Of a stretch of 64,000 bases of DNA, positions 8,092 to 15,887 are shown in pieces. The stretch covers positions 1 to 64,000 of the forward strand of contig NZ_RJUO01000005.1 of assembly GCF_003752365.1 (NCBI RefSeq), written 5' to 3'. Positions within the stretch are counted from its first letter, which is position 1. Every line of letters starts with the position of its first letter. Under the pieces are notes generated by a model, which was not told where the DNA came from, made no database searches, and saw only the letters and a list, made by a program, of their open reading frames with translations. The position numbers and the translations under genes were made by a program. The stretch is from Frondihabitans sp. PhB188 (lineage in GTDB: Bacteria > Actinomycetota > Actinomycetes > Actinomycetales > Microbacteriaceae).

Positions 8092-8718
8092 TCAGTCGCG
8101 AAATGCAGGCTCGAGGGCAGCGAAGATCGCCTCGTCGCGCCGCAGGTGCTCCTCCATCAGGAGCCCGGCCTGAACCACTGAGCCGCGCAGGATCGCGTTG
8201 GCGACGGCCGCATGGTCGCCGCCGCTGGACGCCACCTCGTCCTGCGTCACCCGCTCGAACGCCCACGATGTCTGGTGCACGAGGCGCTCGATCATCTGGT
8301 CGAGCCGGGCGTTGCCCGAGGCGGCTGCCACCAGGCGGTGGAAGGTGAACCGCGGCGACTGCACCTCGACCTCCTGGTCGGAGCGCTCCTCGTTCACCAC
8401 TGCGCGCAGCAGGTCGGCGCTCTCGCCGCCGCGACGCCCGGCGGCGAGCTGAGCCGCAAGCACCTCGAGACCGCGGCGGATCTGCATCAGCTCCACGACG
8501 GCCTCCGGCGACGAGTCGGCGACGCTGACGCCCTTGAACTTCTCGGCGACGACGAAGCCCTCGGTCTCCAGCTGGCGCAGGGCCTCGCGCACCGGCACCC
8601 GCGAGACGCCGAAGCGCTCCGCGAGCTGGTCTTCCTTCAGGCGCGTGCCCCGGGGCAGCGTGCCGGCGATGATCTCGGCGCGAAGGGCTCGGAGGACGGA
8701 CGCGGGCTTGGACTCCAC
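8092..8718 (-). CDS. GntR family transcriptional regulator (FadR/FCD subfamily)
   Basis: A 208-aa regulator with an N-terminal winged helix (LRAEIIAGTLPRGTRLKEDQLAERFGVSRVPVREALRQLETEGFV, about residues 11-56) and an all-helical FCD ligand domain (RRGLEVLAAQLAA, FHRLVAAASGNARLDQMIERL, HAAVANAILRGSVVQAGLLMEEHLRR), whose Asp/His residues usually hold a metal and a carboxylate ligand. Start is GTG at 8718. It lies in the same direction as, and 191 bp before, the MFS operon; the two GTATAC palindromes in that gap are its likely operators. It should repress the operon until the carboxylate substrate appears. Confidence 0.9.
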   Translation of the reverse strand: MESKPASVLRALRAEIIAGTLPRGTRLKEDQLAERFGVSRVPVREALRQLETEGFVVAEKFKGVSVADSSPEAVVELMQIRRGLEVLAAQLAAGRRGGESADLLRAVVNEERSDQEVEVQSPRFTFHRLVAAASGNARLDQMIERLVHQTSWAFERVTQDEVASSGGDHAAVANAILRGSVVQAGLLMEEHLRRDEAIFAALEPAFRD

Positions 8719-8764
8719 GAGGCCGATCGTATCGGTCGGGGCGCAGGAACTCCTGGCGGGCGCC

Positions 8765-8884
8765 TCAGTCGACCCAGACGACCGTGCCGTTGAGCTCGTT
8801 CACGAGAGCCGCCACCCCGGCCCGCAGGGCGCGTCCGGCCCGCTCCGGCGTGAACGAGTCGGGGTCGTAGTGCGTCGGCGGCAG
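8765..8884 (-). pseudogene. Possible C-terminal remnant of an unidentified gene
   Basis: Read leftward, this stretch gives a protein-like tail LPPTHYDPDSF...AALVNELNGTVVWVD with a stop at 8765-8767, but a TGA stands directly upstream of it and no start codon is available. The composition and codon pattern look coding, unlike the other frames. It lies directly against palindrome A2, so the 5' part may have been lost when the element arrived. I cannot name the family. Confidence 0.35.
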
Positions 8885-8904
8885 TCACGTTCGCGGTCGG
8901 GTCC

Positions 8905-8964
8905 GGTGAGGAGTCGCTCGTTGTCGCCCAGCTCGCTGGCCGGGACAACGAGCGACTTCTCACC
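8905..8964. repeat. 60-bp palindromic element, family A, copy 2
   Basis: GGTGAGGAGTCGCTCGTTGT is matched by the inverted arm ACAACGAGCGACTTCTCACC with a single mismatch and an 18-20 nt loop. Total length 60 bp equals copy 1 at 2042-2101 and the arms are nearly identical while the loops differ. Here it lies between a leftward gene remnant and a rightward MerR gene, so a terminator role is less natural. Confidence 0.75.
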
Positions 8965-9017
8965 ATCCCGGCCGGAGCAGTTGACTTCAAGCGCTCGAGG
9001 TGTGGTTCTGTGACGAC

Positions 9018-9458
9018 ATGACCACGATGACCATTCAGGACGCATCGCGCCGGACCAGGCTCAGCGAGCCGACCCTGCGCTATTACGAGGAGGTCGGGCT
9101 CGTCGGCCCGATCCTCCGCGACGACCGCAGCGGGCACCGCCGCTACCGAGAGACCGACGTCGACGACCTGCAGATTCTCGCCTGCCTGCGCGCCATGGGG
9201 ATGGGCATCGACGAGATGCGCACGTACCTGGCCAACCGAGCCCTCGGAAATGCCGCGGCCGGCGAGCAGCGCGACATCCTGACGAAGCACGCCACGCGGA
9301 TCGAGGGCGAGATCGCGACCCTGCACATCCACCTCGAGTACCTGAGCGCGAAGGCGGCCCTGTGGGATGCCCGCGACAAGGGCGACGTCGCGCTCGAGGC
9401 CGAGGCCAAGACCCGCGTCGACGCGATCCTGCCGCAGCTCGAGGGGGCGCTCCGATGA
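9018..9458 (+). CDS. MerR family transcriptional regulator
   Basis: A 146-aa MerR-type regulator. The N-terminal winged helix is clear: TIQDASRRTRLSEPTLRYYEEVGLV...RDDRSGHRRYRETDVDDLQILACLRAMGMGIDEMRTYL, followed by a dimerisation coiled coil (EGEIATLHIHLEYLSAKAALWD). There is no Cys pattern for metal binding, so it belongs to the organic-ligand/NmlR-like side of the family. ATG 9018 is chosen because the short in-frame extension to 9000 has no family match. It overlaps the following reductase gene by ATGA, a frequent pairing in which MerR controls an oxidoreductase induced by reactive compounds. Confidence 0.9.
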   Translation: MTTMTIQDASRRTRLSEPTLRYYEEVGLVGPILRDDRSGHRRYRETDVDDLQILACLRAMGMGIDEMRTYLANRALGNAAAGEQRDILTKHATRIEGEIATLHIHLEYLSAKAALWDARDKGDVALEAEAKTRVDAILPQLEGALR

Positions 9459-10387
9459 CGCGGGTGCTGGTGACCGGCGGCTCGGGCTACCTCGGCAGCC
9501 GGCTCGTCGCCGACCTGCTGCGCGCGGGGGTCGAGGTCCGCACCACGGTCCGCTCGCTCGACAGCGAACCCGAGCTGCGCGAGGCCGTGCGCTGCGGTGG
9601 GGCCGACGACTCGGGGCTGGAGGTCGTGACCGCGACGCTCACCGAAGACGACGGCTGGGCCGCGGCCGCCACCGGCATGGACGGCGTCTACCACGTCGCC
9701 TCGCCGATGATCCTCGCGACCGAGCCCGACGAGGTCGTGATCCCAGCGCGCGACGGCAGCCTGCGGGTGCTCCGCGCCGCCCGCGACGCCGGCGTGCCCC
9801 GGGTCGTCCTGACGTCGTCGTTCGCCGCTGTCGGCTACTCGCCCAAGCGCGTCCGCGACTACACCGAAGACGACTGGACCGACCCTTCGACCCCCGGGCT
9901 CCCGGCGTACCCGCTGTCGAAGGCGGTGGCCGAGCGTGCGGCCTGGGACTTCATCGAGGCAGAAGGTGCAGGAACTGAGCTGGTCACCGTCAACCCCACC
10001 TGGATCGCCGGACCCACCCTCACCCGCACCGCCCGCTCGTCGCTCCAGGTGTTCACGGCGATGATCGGCGGACACATGCCCGTGACGCCCCGTCAGCTGT
10101 TCGGGATCGCCGACGTGCGCGACGTGTCGCAGCTGCACATCGCCGCGATGACGACCGCGGCCGCTGCGGGCCGCCGCTACCTCGCCCTGGCCGACGGCCC
10201 GACGACGACGTTCCTCGCGGTTGCGACCGTGCTCCGCGAGCACTTCCCGGTGCTCGCCGAGAAGGCGCCGACCGAGGAGGCCCCGGGCGACGACCTCCCG
10301 CCGCTCGTGATCCACAACGAGCGGGCCAAGGCCGAGCTGGGCTTCCACCCGCGGCCCGTCGAGGCGACTCTGGTCGAGACCGTCTAG
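9455..10387 (+). CDS. NAD(P)-dependent epimerase/dihydroflavonol-4-reductase-like SDR
   Basis: A 310-aa extended short-chain dehydrogenase. The N-terminus has the glycine-rich VLVTGGSGYLGSRLVADLL; the active-site Ser is in VVLTSSFAAVGY and the YxxxK pair in YPLSKAVAERAAW; VNPTWIAGPTL is typical of the dihydroflavonol reductase / cinnamoyl-CoA reductase branch, which reduces ketones or aldehydes with NADPH. It starts inside the MerR stop codon, so the two genes form one transcript. Substrate unknown; a defence against reactive aldehydes fits the MerR partner but is inference. Confidence 0.88.
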   Translation: MTRVLVTGGSGYLGSRLVADLLRAGVEVRTTVRSLDSEPELREAVRCGGADDSGLEVVTATLTEDDGWAAAATGMDGVYHVASPMILATEPDEVVIPARDGSLRVLRAARDAGVPRVVLTSSFAAVGYSPKRVRDYTEDDWTDPSTPGLPAYPLSKAVAERAAWDFIEAEGAGTELVTVNPTWIAGPTLTRTARSSLQVFTAMIGGHMPVTPRQLFGIADVRDVSQLHIAAMTTAAAAGRRYLALADGPTTTFLAVATVLREHFPVLAEKAPTEEAPGDDLPPLVIHNERAKAELGFHPRPVEATLVETV

Positions 10388-10413
10388 AGCCTGGTCGAGC
10401 TCGGACTCGTCGG

Positions 10414-11004
10414 CTAGGGCCGGCGGGTGTAGCTCGTCACGGTCACGCCCGAGGGCAGCACGCGCACCTCGCCCTGGGCCAGCCTGGTGACGGGGAAGCC
10501 GTCGGAGAAGAGCCGCTTGCCGGTGCCCAGCACGACGGGGTAGGTCACGAGGCGGTACTCGTCGACCAGGTCGTGCTCGGCCAGGGTGCGGATGAGGCGG
10601 GTGCTGCCCCACACACGCAGCTCCCCGTCGGTCTCGTCGCGGACCCGGCGCACCTCGGCGGGCAGGTCGGCGCCGAGAAGGTGAGAGTTGGTCCAGCCCA
10701 GCTCGGTGAGGGTCGTCGAAGCGACGTACTTCGGCACGCGGTTGTAGCGGCGCGTGAACTCGCCCATGAACCCGGGGGCGTCCTCGGGCCAGACTCCCCA
10801 CGCGCCCGCCCAGATGTCGTACGTCTTGCGCCCGAGCAGCAGGGCCGCTGTCTTGGCCTCCCAGTCGGTGACGACGTCTCCCAGGTCGGCGTCGTCCTGC
10901 CAGCCGCCATGGCTGAAGCCGCCCTCGGTGTCCTCGTCCGAGCCGCCCGGCCCCTGCGCGACGCCATCGAGGGTGAGGAAGGTCTGCACGACGAGGGGGC
11001 TCAT
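10414..11004 (-). CDS. Dihydrofolate reductase family protein (RibD C-terminal-like)
   Basis: A 196-aa protein of the DHFR/RibD_C fold: VVQTFLTLDGVAQGPG at the N-terminus, AALLLGRKTYDIWAGAW, FTRRYNRVPKYVASTTL, then GELRVWGSTRLIRTLAEHDLVDEYRLVTYPVVLGTGKRLF, the typical block for the common actinobacterial YyaP-like reductases. These use NADPH but their substrates are mostly unknown; it is not the housekeeping FolA. It converges on the reductase gene before it, with only 26 bp between stops. Confidence 0.85.
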   Translation of the reverse strand: MSPLVVQTFLTLDGVAQGPGGSDEDTEGGFSHGGWQDDADLGDVVTDWEAKTAALLLGRKTYDIWAGAWGVWPEDAPGFMGEFTRRYNRVPKYVASTTLTELGWTNSHLLGADLPAEVRRVRDETDGELRVWGSTRLIRTLAEHDLVDEYRLVTYPVVLGTGKRLFSDGFPVTRLAQGEVRVLPSGVTVTSYTRRP

Positions 11005-11157
11005 GCGCGCGAGGCTACGCCGTGCACCGGCTCTTCCGTGCGAATCCGACGATTTGCCGCTACTGTCGCGGAAGTCATCGATACTCCGCCCGGCGCCTCA
11101 CCAGGCCGTGCGCAGCATCGCCGCCCGAGGGCGGCGCCGACCGGATCAGGACCACGC

Positions 11158-12357
11158 ATGCTCGACTCCCTCCGCCGACTCCTCGCGCGCCCCCTCGTCG
11201 CGCTCTGGCTCGCCTTCAGCCGCCACTCCTGGCGACGCCGCGTCCTCCCCCGTGACTCGCCGCACGTGCGCGCGCCGGGCACGAACCCCGATCGAGTCCT
11301 GATCGTGGGCGACGGCGCCGCCGCGGGGCGCGGCGTCCTGACTCACGATCTCGGTCTTCCCGGCTTCCTGGCCCGCAGCCTGACGGAGCGGACCGGCCGC
11401 GCCACCGACGTCGACGTCCTCGTCGACGACGAGATGGACACCGTCGCCTGTGTCGACGCACTGGCCGACGTCGACCTCTCCCAGTACGACATCGTGCTGC
11501 TCTCGACCGGCGCCCACGAGGCGCTCACACTTCTGGCGCCCGCCGAGTGGGAGGCATCGGTCGCGGCCCTCGTCGGCTTCGTACGGCAGCGGACACCGAG
11601 CGCCTCGCTCGTCTTCGTGCTGGCGGTGCCCCAGTTCGGCGTGAACCCGCACTTCCCGAGACGACTGGCCGACATCGTCGACTTCCACGTCGGACTGATG
11701 AACACCATCACCGAAGACCTGGCCACCCCGCGGTCGGGCATCGTCTTCGTGCCCGAGTCGAAGGGGCACGTCTACGAGACGGCCGAGGCCCGCGTCTACG
11801 AGCGCTGGGCCGACTCGATCGCCCAGCGCATCCACGAGAACCTCGATCCGAGCCGCCCCGCCGCTGCCGACACCTCGGAGGCCGATGAGCAGGAACGCCA
11901 GCACGCGTTCGAGGAGGTCGAGGCCGCGCTGCAGGCCGCCGACCCCGATCCCGTCCTCGACGGCCTCGCCGCCGACACCCGGCGCGCGCTGGGCACCGAG
12001 TTCGCCGCAGTCACCCTCGTCGGGCGCGACACGCAGAGCACGATGGCCAGCAGCGGCATCGATCTGGCGACCGTGCCGCGTGGGCAGTCGCTGTGCGACC
12101 TGACCGTGCGGCGAAGCAGCCACTTCGCCGTCGAGGACGCCAGCCGGGACTCCCGCTACGCCTGGTACTCGATGATCGCCGGGGAGCCGGGCATCCGCTT
12201 CTACGCCGGCTACCCGCTCGAGTCGCCGACGGGCCAGCGAATCGGCGCCCTCTGCGTCATGGACTCGAAGCCGCGGCGCTTCACCCCCGACGACGCAGCG
12301 GCCCTCCGCACGCTGGCGTCGAAGGTGCAGCAGCGCATCTACGAGGTCGCGTCATAG
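11158..12357 (+). CDS. Degenerate SGNH-hydrolase domain fused to a GAF domain
   Basis: A 399-aa two-domain protein. Residues about 40-230 have the SGNH/GDSL pattern (RVLIVGDGAAAGRGVL, DIVLLSTGAHEALTLL, VLAVPQFGVNPHFPRRL) and residues about 255-399 are a GAF domain (LGTEFAAVTLVGRD, PRGQSLCDLTVRR, FYAGYPLESPTGQRIGALCVMD). The block-I nucleophile is lost: GDS is GDG, and the usual GxND of block III is GAHE. The N-terminal domain is thus probably non-catalytic and may bind a ligand while the C-terminal GAF senses a second signal. ATG 11158 follows an AGGA. A short basic/aromatic N-terminus may be membrane-associated. Function unknown. Confidence 0.75.
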   Translation: MLDSLRRLLARPLVALWLAFSRHSWRRRVLPRDSPHVRAPGTNPDRVLIVGDGAAAGRGVLTHDLGLPGFLARSLTERTGRATDVDVLVDDEMDTVACVDALADVDLSQYDIVLLSTGAHEALTLLAPAEWEASVAALVGFVRQRTPSASLVFVLAVPQFGVNPHFPRRLADIVDFHVGLMNTITEDLATPRSGIVFVPESKGHVYETAEARVYERWADSIAQRIHENLDPSRPAAADTSEADEQERQHAFEEVEAALQAADPDPVLDGLAADTRRALGTEFAAVTLVGRDTQSTMASSGIDLATVPRGQSLCDLTVRRSSHFAVEDASRDSRYAWYSMIAGEPGIRFYAGYPLESPTGQRIGALCVMDSKPRRFTPDDAAALRTLASKVQQRIYEVAS

Positions 12358-12444
12358 GGAGCGCTCACTCGTCGGGAGACGCTGCTCCCAGGGCGGAGGC
12401 GATGACGCGGAAGTCGGCCTCGGGGAGGGACGTCTCGCCGCGGG

Positions 12445-13326
12445 CTACGCCGGGTAGTCGCCCGCCCGCAGGTCGTCGAGCAGCACGGGGTGCGACGGCG
12501 CCCAGCCGAAGGTGTCGCGCGTCCAGGCGCTCGACGCGGGCTGGTCGATGCCGAAGATGATGCCGAGAGGACCGAAGCTCTCGACCGGGACCTGCTGCAC
12601 GGGAACGCCGAGCTGCTCGCCGATGACCGTGGCGATCTCGAGCATGGTGTCGCCCTCGGAGCTGACGGCGTTCACCGCGGTCCCGGCCTCCGCGGTCTCG
12701 AGCGCGAGGCGGAACAGCGAGGCGGCGTCGCGGCGGTGCACCGCGGGCCAGCGCTGGCTGCCGTCGCCGACGTACGCCGAGAACCCCGACTGGCGTGCCG
12801 CACCGATCAGGATGCCCGCGAACCCGTAGGCCGCGTACCGCTCGTGGACGGAGCGCGGCAGGCGGACGGCCGACGTGCGGACTCCCTGATCGGAGAGCGC
12901 CAGGATGCGGTCGACGTTGATGCCGCGGCCGCCGACGGGGCCGTCGTGCGGCAGAGGGTCGTGCTCCGTCGCGAGCCGGCCTTCGACCCAGGTCGTGCCC
13001 GAGACGATGGTGAACGGCTTGCCCGTGCCTACGAGGGCGGCGCCGATGGCGTCCATGGCGAGGCCCTCCTCGGCGATGCTGGCCTCGAGGTCGCCGAAGT
13101 CGTTGCTGAACGCGAGGTGGATCGCGCCGTCGGCCTCCGTGGCCGCGTTCGTCAGCACGTCGAGGTCGCCGAGACCGCCGAGCATGGGCGTGCCCCCGGC
13201 GGCGACGACCTTCTGCGCCGACGACTCCGAACGGGCGAGGCCGAGCACCTCGTGGCCGTGGGCGACGAGCTCCTCTGTGACGACGGCACCGATGTGGCCG
13301 GATGCTCCGGTGATGAATACGCGCAT
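12445..13326 (-). CDS. NAD(P)-binding SDR / NAD-dependent epimerase
   Basis: A 293-aa extended SDR-like protein beginning MRVFITGASGHIGAVVTEELVAHGH, with GAIHLAF, VSGTTW, and C-terminal SSAWTRDTFGWAPSHPVLLDDL, as in the actinobacterial putative NAD-dependent epimerase group. The classical YxxxK pair is not evident, so it may bind nucleotide without standard SDR catalysis. ATG 13326 has GGGAGC upstream and stands opposite a TetR gene; the long palindrome between them suggests this is the regulated target. A neighbouring frame continues beyond the stop with protein-like sequence (RGETSLPEADFRVIASA), which could mark an old frameshift, but the family normally ends about here. Confidence 0.82.
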   Translation of the reverse strand: MRVFITGASGHIGAVVTEELVAHGHEVLGLARSESSAQKVVAAGGTPMLGGLGDLDVLTNAATEADGAIHLAFSNDFGDLEASIAEEGLAMDAIGAALVGTGKPFTIVSGTTWVEGRLATEHDPLPHDGPVGGRGINVDRILALSDQGVRTSAVRLPRSVHERYAAYGFAGILIGAARQSGFSAYVGDGSQRWPAVHRRDAASLFRLALETAEAGTAVNAVSSEGDTMLEIATVIGEQLGVPVQQVPVESFGPLGIIFGIDQPASSAWTRDTFGWAPSHPVLLDDLRAGDYPA

Positions 13327-13349
13327 TGCATGCTCCCTGGGTCGATGAT

Positions 13350-13402
13350 GATGCGACTGATGTCCCATCACCGTAGCACCGTGATGGGACTCGTGTCGCA
13401 TC
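13350..13402. promoter_or_regulatory. TetR operator: 22-bp inverted repeat arms
   Basis: The left arm GATGCGAC-TGATG-TCCCATCAC (13350-13371) is mirrored by GTGATGGGA-CTCGT-GTCGCATC (13381-13402), with mismatches only in the central pentamer and a 9-nt gap. It sits between the divergent SDR and TetR genes, 15 bp before the TetR start, the classic autoregulatory position. Confidence 0.75.
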
Positions 13403-13416
13403 GCTAGGATGAACCC

Positions 13417-13989
13417 ATGCCTCGATGGGAACCAGACGCACGCGAGCGCTTTGTGACGGCAGCCCTCGAGCTCTTCACCGACCAGGGCTACGACGAGACC
13501 ACGGTCGCCCAGATCGCCGACCGGGCAGGGTTGACGCGCAGCACGTTCTTCCGCCACTTCTCCGACAAGCGCGAGGTGCTCGCCGCAGGCCAGGCCACCC
13601 TGTCGCGCCTCTTCGCGGAGGGCATCGCGTCAGCCCCCGCCGAGGCGACGCCCCTCGAGGCCGTCGCCTCAGGGCTCGCCACCGCCGCCGCGTCGATGAC
13701 CCCGTTCAACCGCGAGCTCGGCCCGCGGCTCGAGGCCGTCATCGCGACCAGCGCCGAGCTGCGCGACCGGGCCCTCCTCAAGCAGGTGGGCATGGCCGCC
13801 GCGATGGCCGACGCCCTCCGCGCCCGCGGAGTCGTCGACCCCGTCGCGGCCACCGCGGCCGAGCTCGGCGTGCTCGCCTTCCACGACGCGTTCTCGGAGT
13901 GGATCGCCGACGCCGACGCCCCGCCCCTCGCCGACCTGCTGCAGACGGCTCTCGGTCGGCTCCGCGCCGCGGTGGCCCAGCTGGGCTGA
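13417..13989 (+). CDS. TetR family transcriptional regulator
   Basis: A 190-aa TetR-type repressor with the helix-turn-helix at residues about 8-55 ([46 protein letters not shown]) and a helical ligand domain that starts after [15 protein letters not shown] 13417 has AGGA 7 nt upstream. It is divergent from an SDR gene and the shared 91-bp spacer is mostly a long inverted repeat, so it probably represses both itself and the SDR. The inducer cannot be inferred. Confidence 0.92.
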   Translation: MPRWEPDARERFVTAALELFTDQGYDETTVAQIADRAGLTRSTFFRHFSDKREVLAAGQATLSRLFAEGIASAPAEATPLEAVASGLATAAASMTPFNRELGPRLEAVIATSAELRDRALLKQVGMAAAMADALRARGVVDPVAATAAELGVLAFHDAFSEWIADADAPPLADLLQTALGRLRAAVAQLG

Positions 13990-14046
13990 TCGGCGGCCAC
14001 CCGCCGCCGGGCCCCACCGGGGGCTCCCGCCACGCTCGGCCCCCGC

Positions 14047-14096
14047 GTTAGGAAACCGTCAGGATCCTGCGAGCGCCCGCACGGGTCCTGTTAGGA
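14047..14096 (+). promoter_or_regulatory. Putative KdpE boxes (GT[TC]AGGA direct repeats)
   Basis: GTTAGGA at 14047 and GTCAGGA at 14058 are exactly 11 bp apart, the usual spacing for OmpR-family response regulators, and GTTAGGA recurs at 14090 (32 bp, three helical turns, further). They lie 40-90 bp upstream of kdpF. KdpE encoded at the end of the operon is the natural candidate to bind them. Confidence 0.5.
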
Positions 14097-14135
14097 CCGC
14101 CGTCGCAGCCCCGCAGCGGGTGTCTGATCGGATCC

Positions 14136-14225
14136 GTGATCGTCTTCAGCCTCATCGCGGCCGCCCTCGGGGTCGCCGCCCTCGTCTATCTCGTCGTCGC
14201 GCTCGTGAAACCCGAGCGGTTCTGA
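14136..14225 (+). CDS. kdpF: KdpF, small subunit of the Kdp K+ ATPase
   Basis: A 29-aa single-helix membrane peptide: [23 protein letters not shown] followed by KPERF, matching the standard KdpF form (one transmembrane helix and a short basic cytosolic tail) that stabilises the KdpABC complex. It is too short for routine gene calling. Start GTG 14136; the TGA overlaps the kdpA start as TGATG, so its translation feeds directly into kdpA. Upstream are the putative KdpE boxes. Confidence 0.88.
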   Translation: MIVFSLIAAALGVAALVYLVVALVKPERF

Positions 14226-15886
14226 TGACGATGCCCGACTCCGTCGCCGGCCTGCTCCAGATCATGACCGTCCTGGTCGTTCTGGTCGCCCTCCACCGTC
14301 CGATGGGCGCCTACCTCGCCTGGGTCTACAGCGCCCGTCGCGACTGGCGCCTCGAGCGCGGCTTCTACCGCGTGATCGGAGTCGACCCGTCGCGCGAGCA
14401 GTCGAGCGGCGCCTACCTGCGCGGCATCCTCGTCTTCTCGACCGTCGGCATCGCCTTCGTGTTCGCGTTGCAGAAGCTGCAGGCGCTCCTCCCCTACTCG
14501 CTCGGCTTCGGCTCGATCCCGAACGCGCTCAGCTTCAACACGGCGGTGTCGTTCGTGACGAACACGAACTGGCAGTCGTACTCCCCCGACGTCACCATGG
14601 GCTACGCCGTGCAGCTCGGCGGGCTGGTCGTGCAGAACTTCGTGTCGGCCGCCGTCGGCATGGCCGTCGCGGTCGCGCTGATCCGGGGCCTCGCGCGGGT
14701 CCGCTCGGGCACGCTCGGCAACTTCTGGGTCGACCTGACCCGCGGCCTCGCCCGCGTGCTGGTGCCGATGGCCGTCGTCGCGGCGGTGGTGCTCCTCGCG
14801 GGTGGCGTGATCCAGAACTTCGGCGGCTTCGAGCACGTCACGACCCTCACCGGCGGCAGCGCCGTGATCCCGGGCGGACCGGTGGCGTCCCAGGAGGCCA
14901 TCAAGATGCTCGGTACGAACGGCGGCGGCTTCTTCAACGCGAACTCCGCCCACCCGTTCGAGAACCCGAACGCCTTCACCAACCTGTTCGAGATCGTCCT
15001 GATGCTGATCATCCCGTTCTCGATGCCGCGCCTGTTCGGCCGCCTGGTCGGCGACACCCGCCAGGGCACCGCGATCGCGGCCGTCATGGCGACGATCTTC
15101 GCCGCCTCCCTCACCGCGATGACCATCTTCGAGACGCACGGCGCGACGGGCGCGATGGAGGGCAAGGAGACCCGCTTCGGCGTCTGGTCGTCGACCCTGT
15201 TCGCGACCGCGACGACCTCGACGTCGACCGGCGCGGTGAACTCGGCGCACGACTCGTACTCCGCGCTCGGCGGCATGATGGCGCTGCTCGACATGATGTT
15301 CGGCGAGATCTCGCCGGGCGGCGTCGGCTCGGGCCTCTACGGCATGCTCGTGCTCGCGATCATCACCGTGTTCATCGCGGGCCTGCTCGTCGGCCGCACG
15401 CCCGAGTACCTCGGCAAGAAGATCGGCCCGCGCCAGATCACGCTCGCCTCCCTCTACATCCTGGTCACGCCGACGCTCGCCCTGGCCGGCACGGCCCTGA
15501 GCTTCGCGCTGCCGGGAGTCCGCGACAGCGTCATCTCGACATCGATCTTCAACCCGGGCCTGCACGGGGTCACCGAGGTGCTCTACGCGTACACCTCCGC
15601 CGCCAACAACAACGGCTCGGCGTTCGCCGGCCTGACTGCGAACACCGACTGGATGAACATCTCGCTCGCCGTGGTCATGCTGCTCGGCCGCTTCGTGCCC
15701 ATCGCGTTCGTCCTGGCGCTCGCGTCGTCGTTCGCGGCTCAAGACAAGGTGCCCGCCACGGCCGGCACGCTCCCCACCCACCGGCCGCAGTTCGTCGGCC
15801 TCCTCCTCGGCGTGTCGATCGTCGTGACCGCCCTCACCTACTTCCCCGTGCTCGCACTGGGACCCCTCGCCGAAGGACTCAACTGA
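14225..15886 (+). CDS. kdpA: KdpA, K+-selective channel-like subunit
   Basis: A 553-aa polytopic membrane protein, the potassium-translocating subunit of the high-affinity KdpFABC ATPase. Four degenerate P-loop filters typical of the family are visible, for example [46 protein letters not shown] and [14 protein letters not shown]. Length matches the family (about 555). The ATG at 14225 shares its A with the kdpF stop; an in-frame extension upstream to 14120 runs through kdpF and is rejected. It ends 1 nt before kdpB. Expressed under potassium limitation in other bacteria. Confidence 0.97.
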   Translation: MTMPDSVAGLLQIMTVLVVLVALHRPMGAYLAWVYSARRDWRLERGFYRVIGVDPSREQSSGAYLRGILVFSTVGIAFVFALQKLQALLPYSLGFGSIPNALSFNTAVSFVTNTNWQSYSPDVTMGYAVQLGGLVVQNFVSAAVGMAVAVALIRGLARVRSGTLGNFWVDLTRGLARVLVPMAVVAAVVLLAGGVIQNFGGFEHVTTLTGGSAVIPGGPVASQEAIKMLGTNGGGFFNANSAHPFENPNAFTNLFEIVLMLIIPFSMPRLFGRLVGDTRQGTAIAAVMATIFAASLTAMTIFETHGATGAMEGKETRFGVWSSTLFATATTSTSTGAVNSAHDSYSALGGMMALLDMMFGEISPGGVGSGLYGMLVLAIITVFIAGLLVGRTPEYLGKKIGPRQITLASLYILVTPTLALAGTALSFALPGVRDSVISTSIFNPGLHGVTEVLYAYTSAANNNGSAFAGLTANTDWMNISLAVVMLLGRFVPIAFVLALASSFAAQDKVPATAGTLPTHRPQFVGLLLGVSIVVTALTYFPVLALGPLAEGLN

Positions 15887-15887
15887 C

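Noticed and set aside
5534-8173. Very long plus-strand open frame over the leftward MFS/binding-protein operon
   Set aside because: The translation is a repetitive Arg/Gly/Asp/Val-rich shadow without family resemblance, and it lies antisense to well-supported genes; such frames are expected at about 70% GC.
12365-12444. Protein-like sequence in another frame after the SDR stop (RGETSLPEADFRVIASA)
   Set aside because: Could mark a frameshift, but the SDR already ends at the usual family length and the tail is too short to identify.
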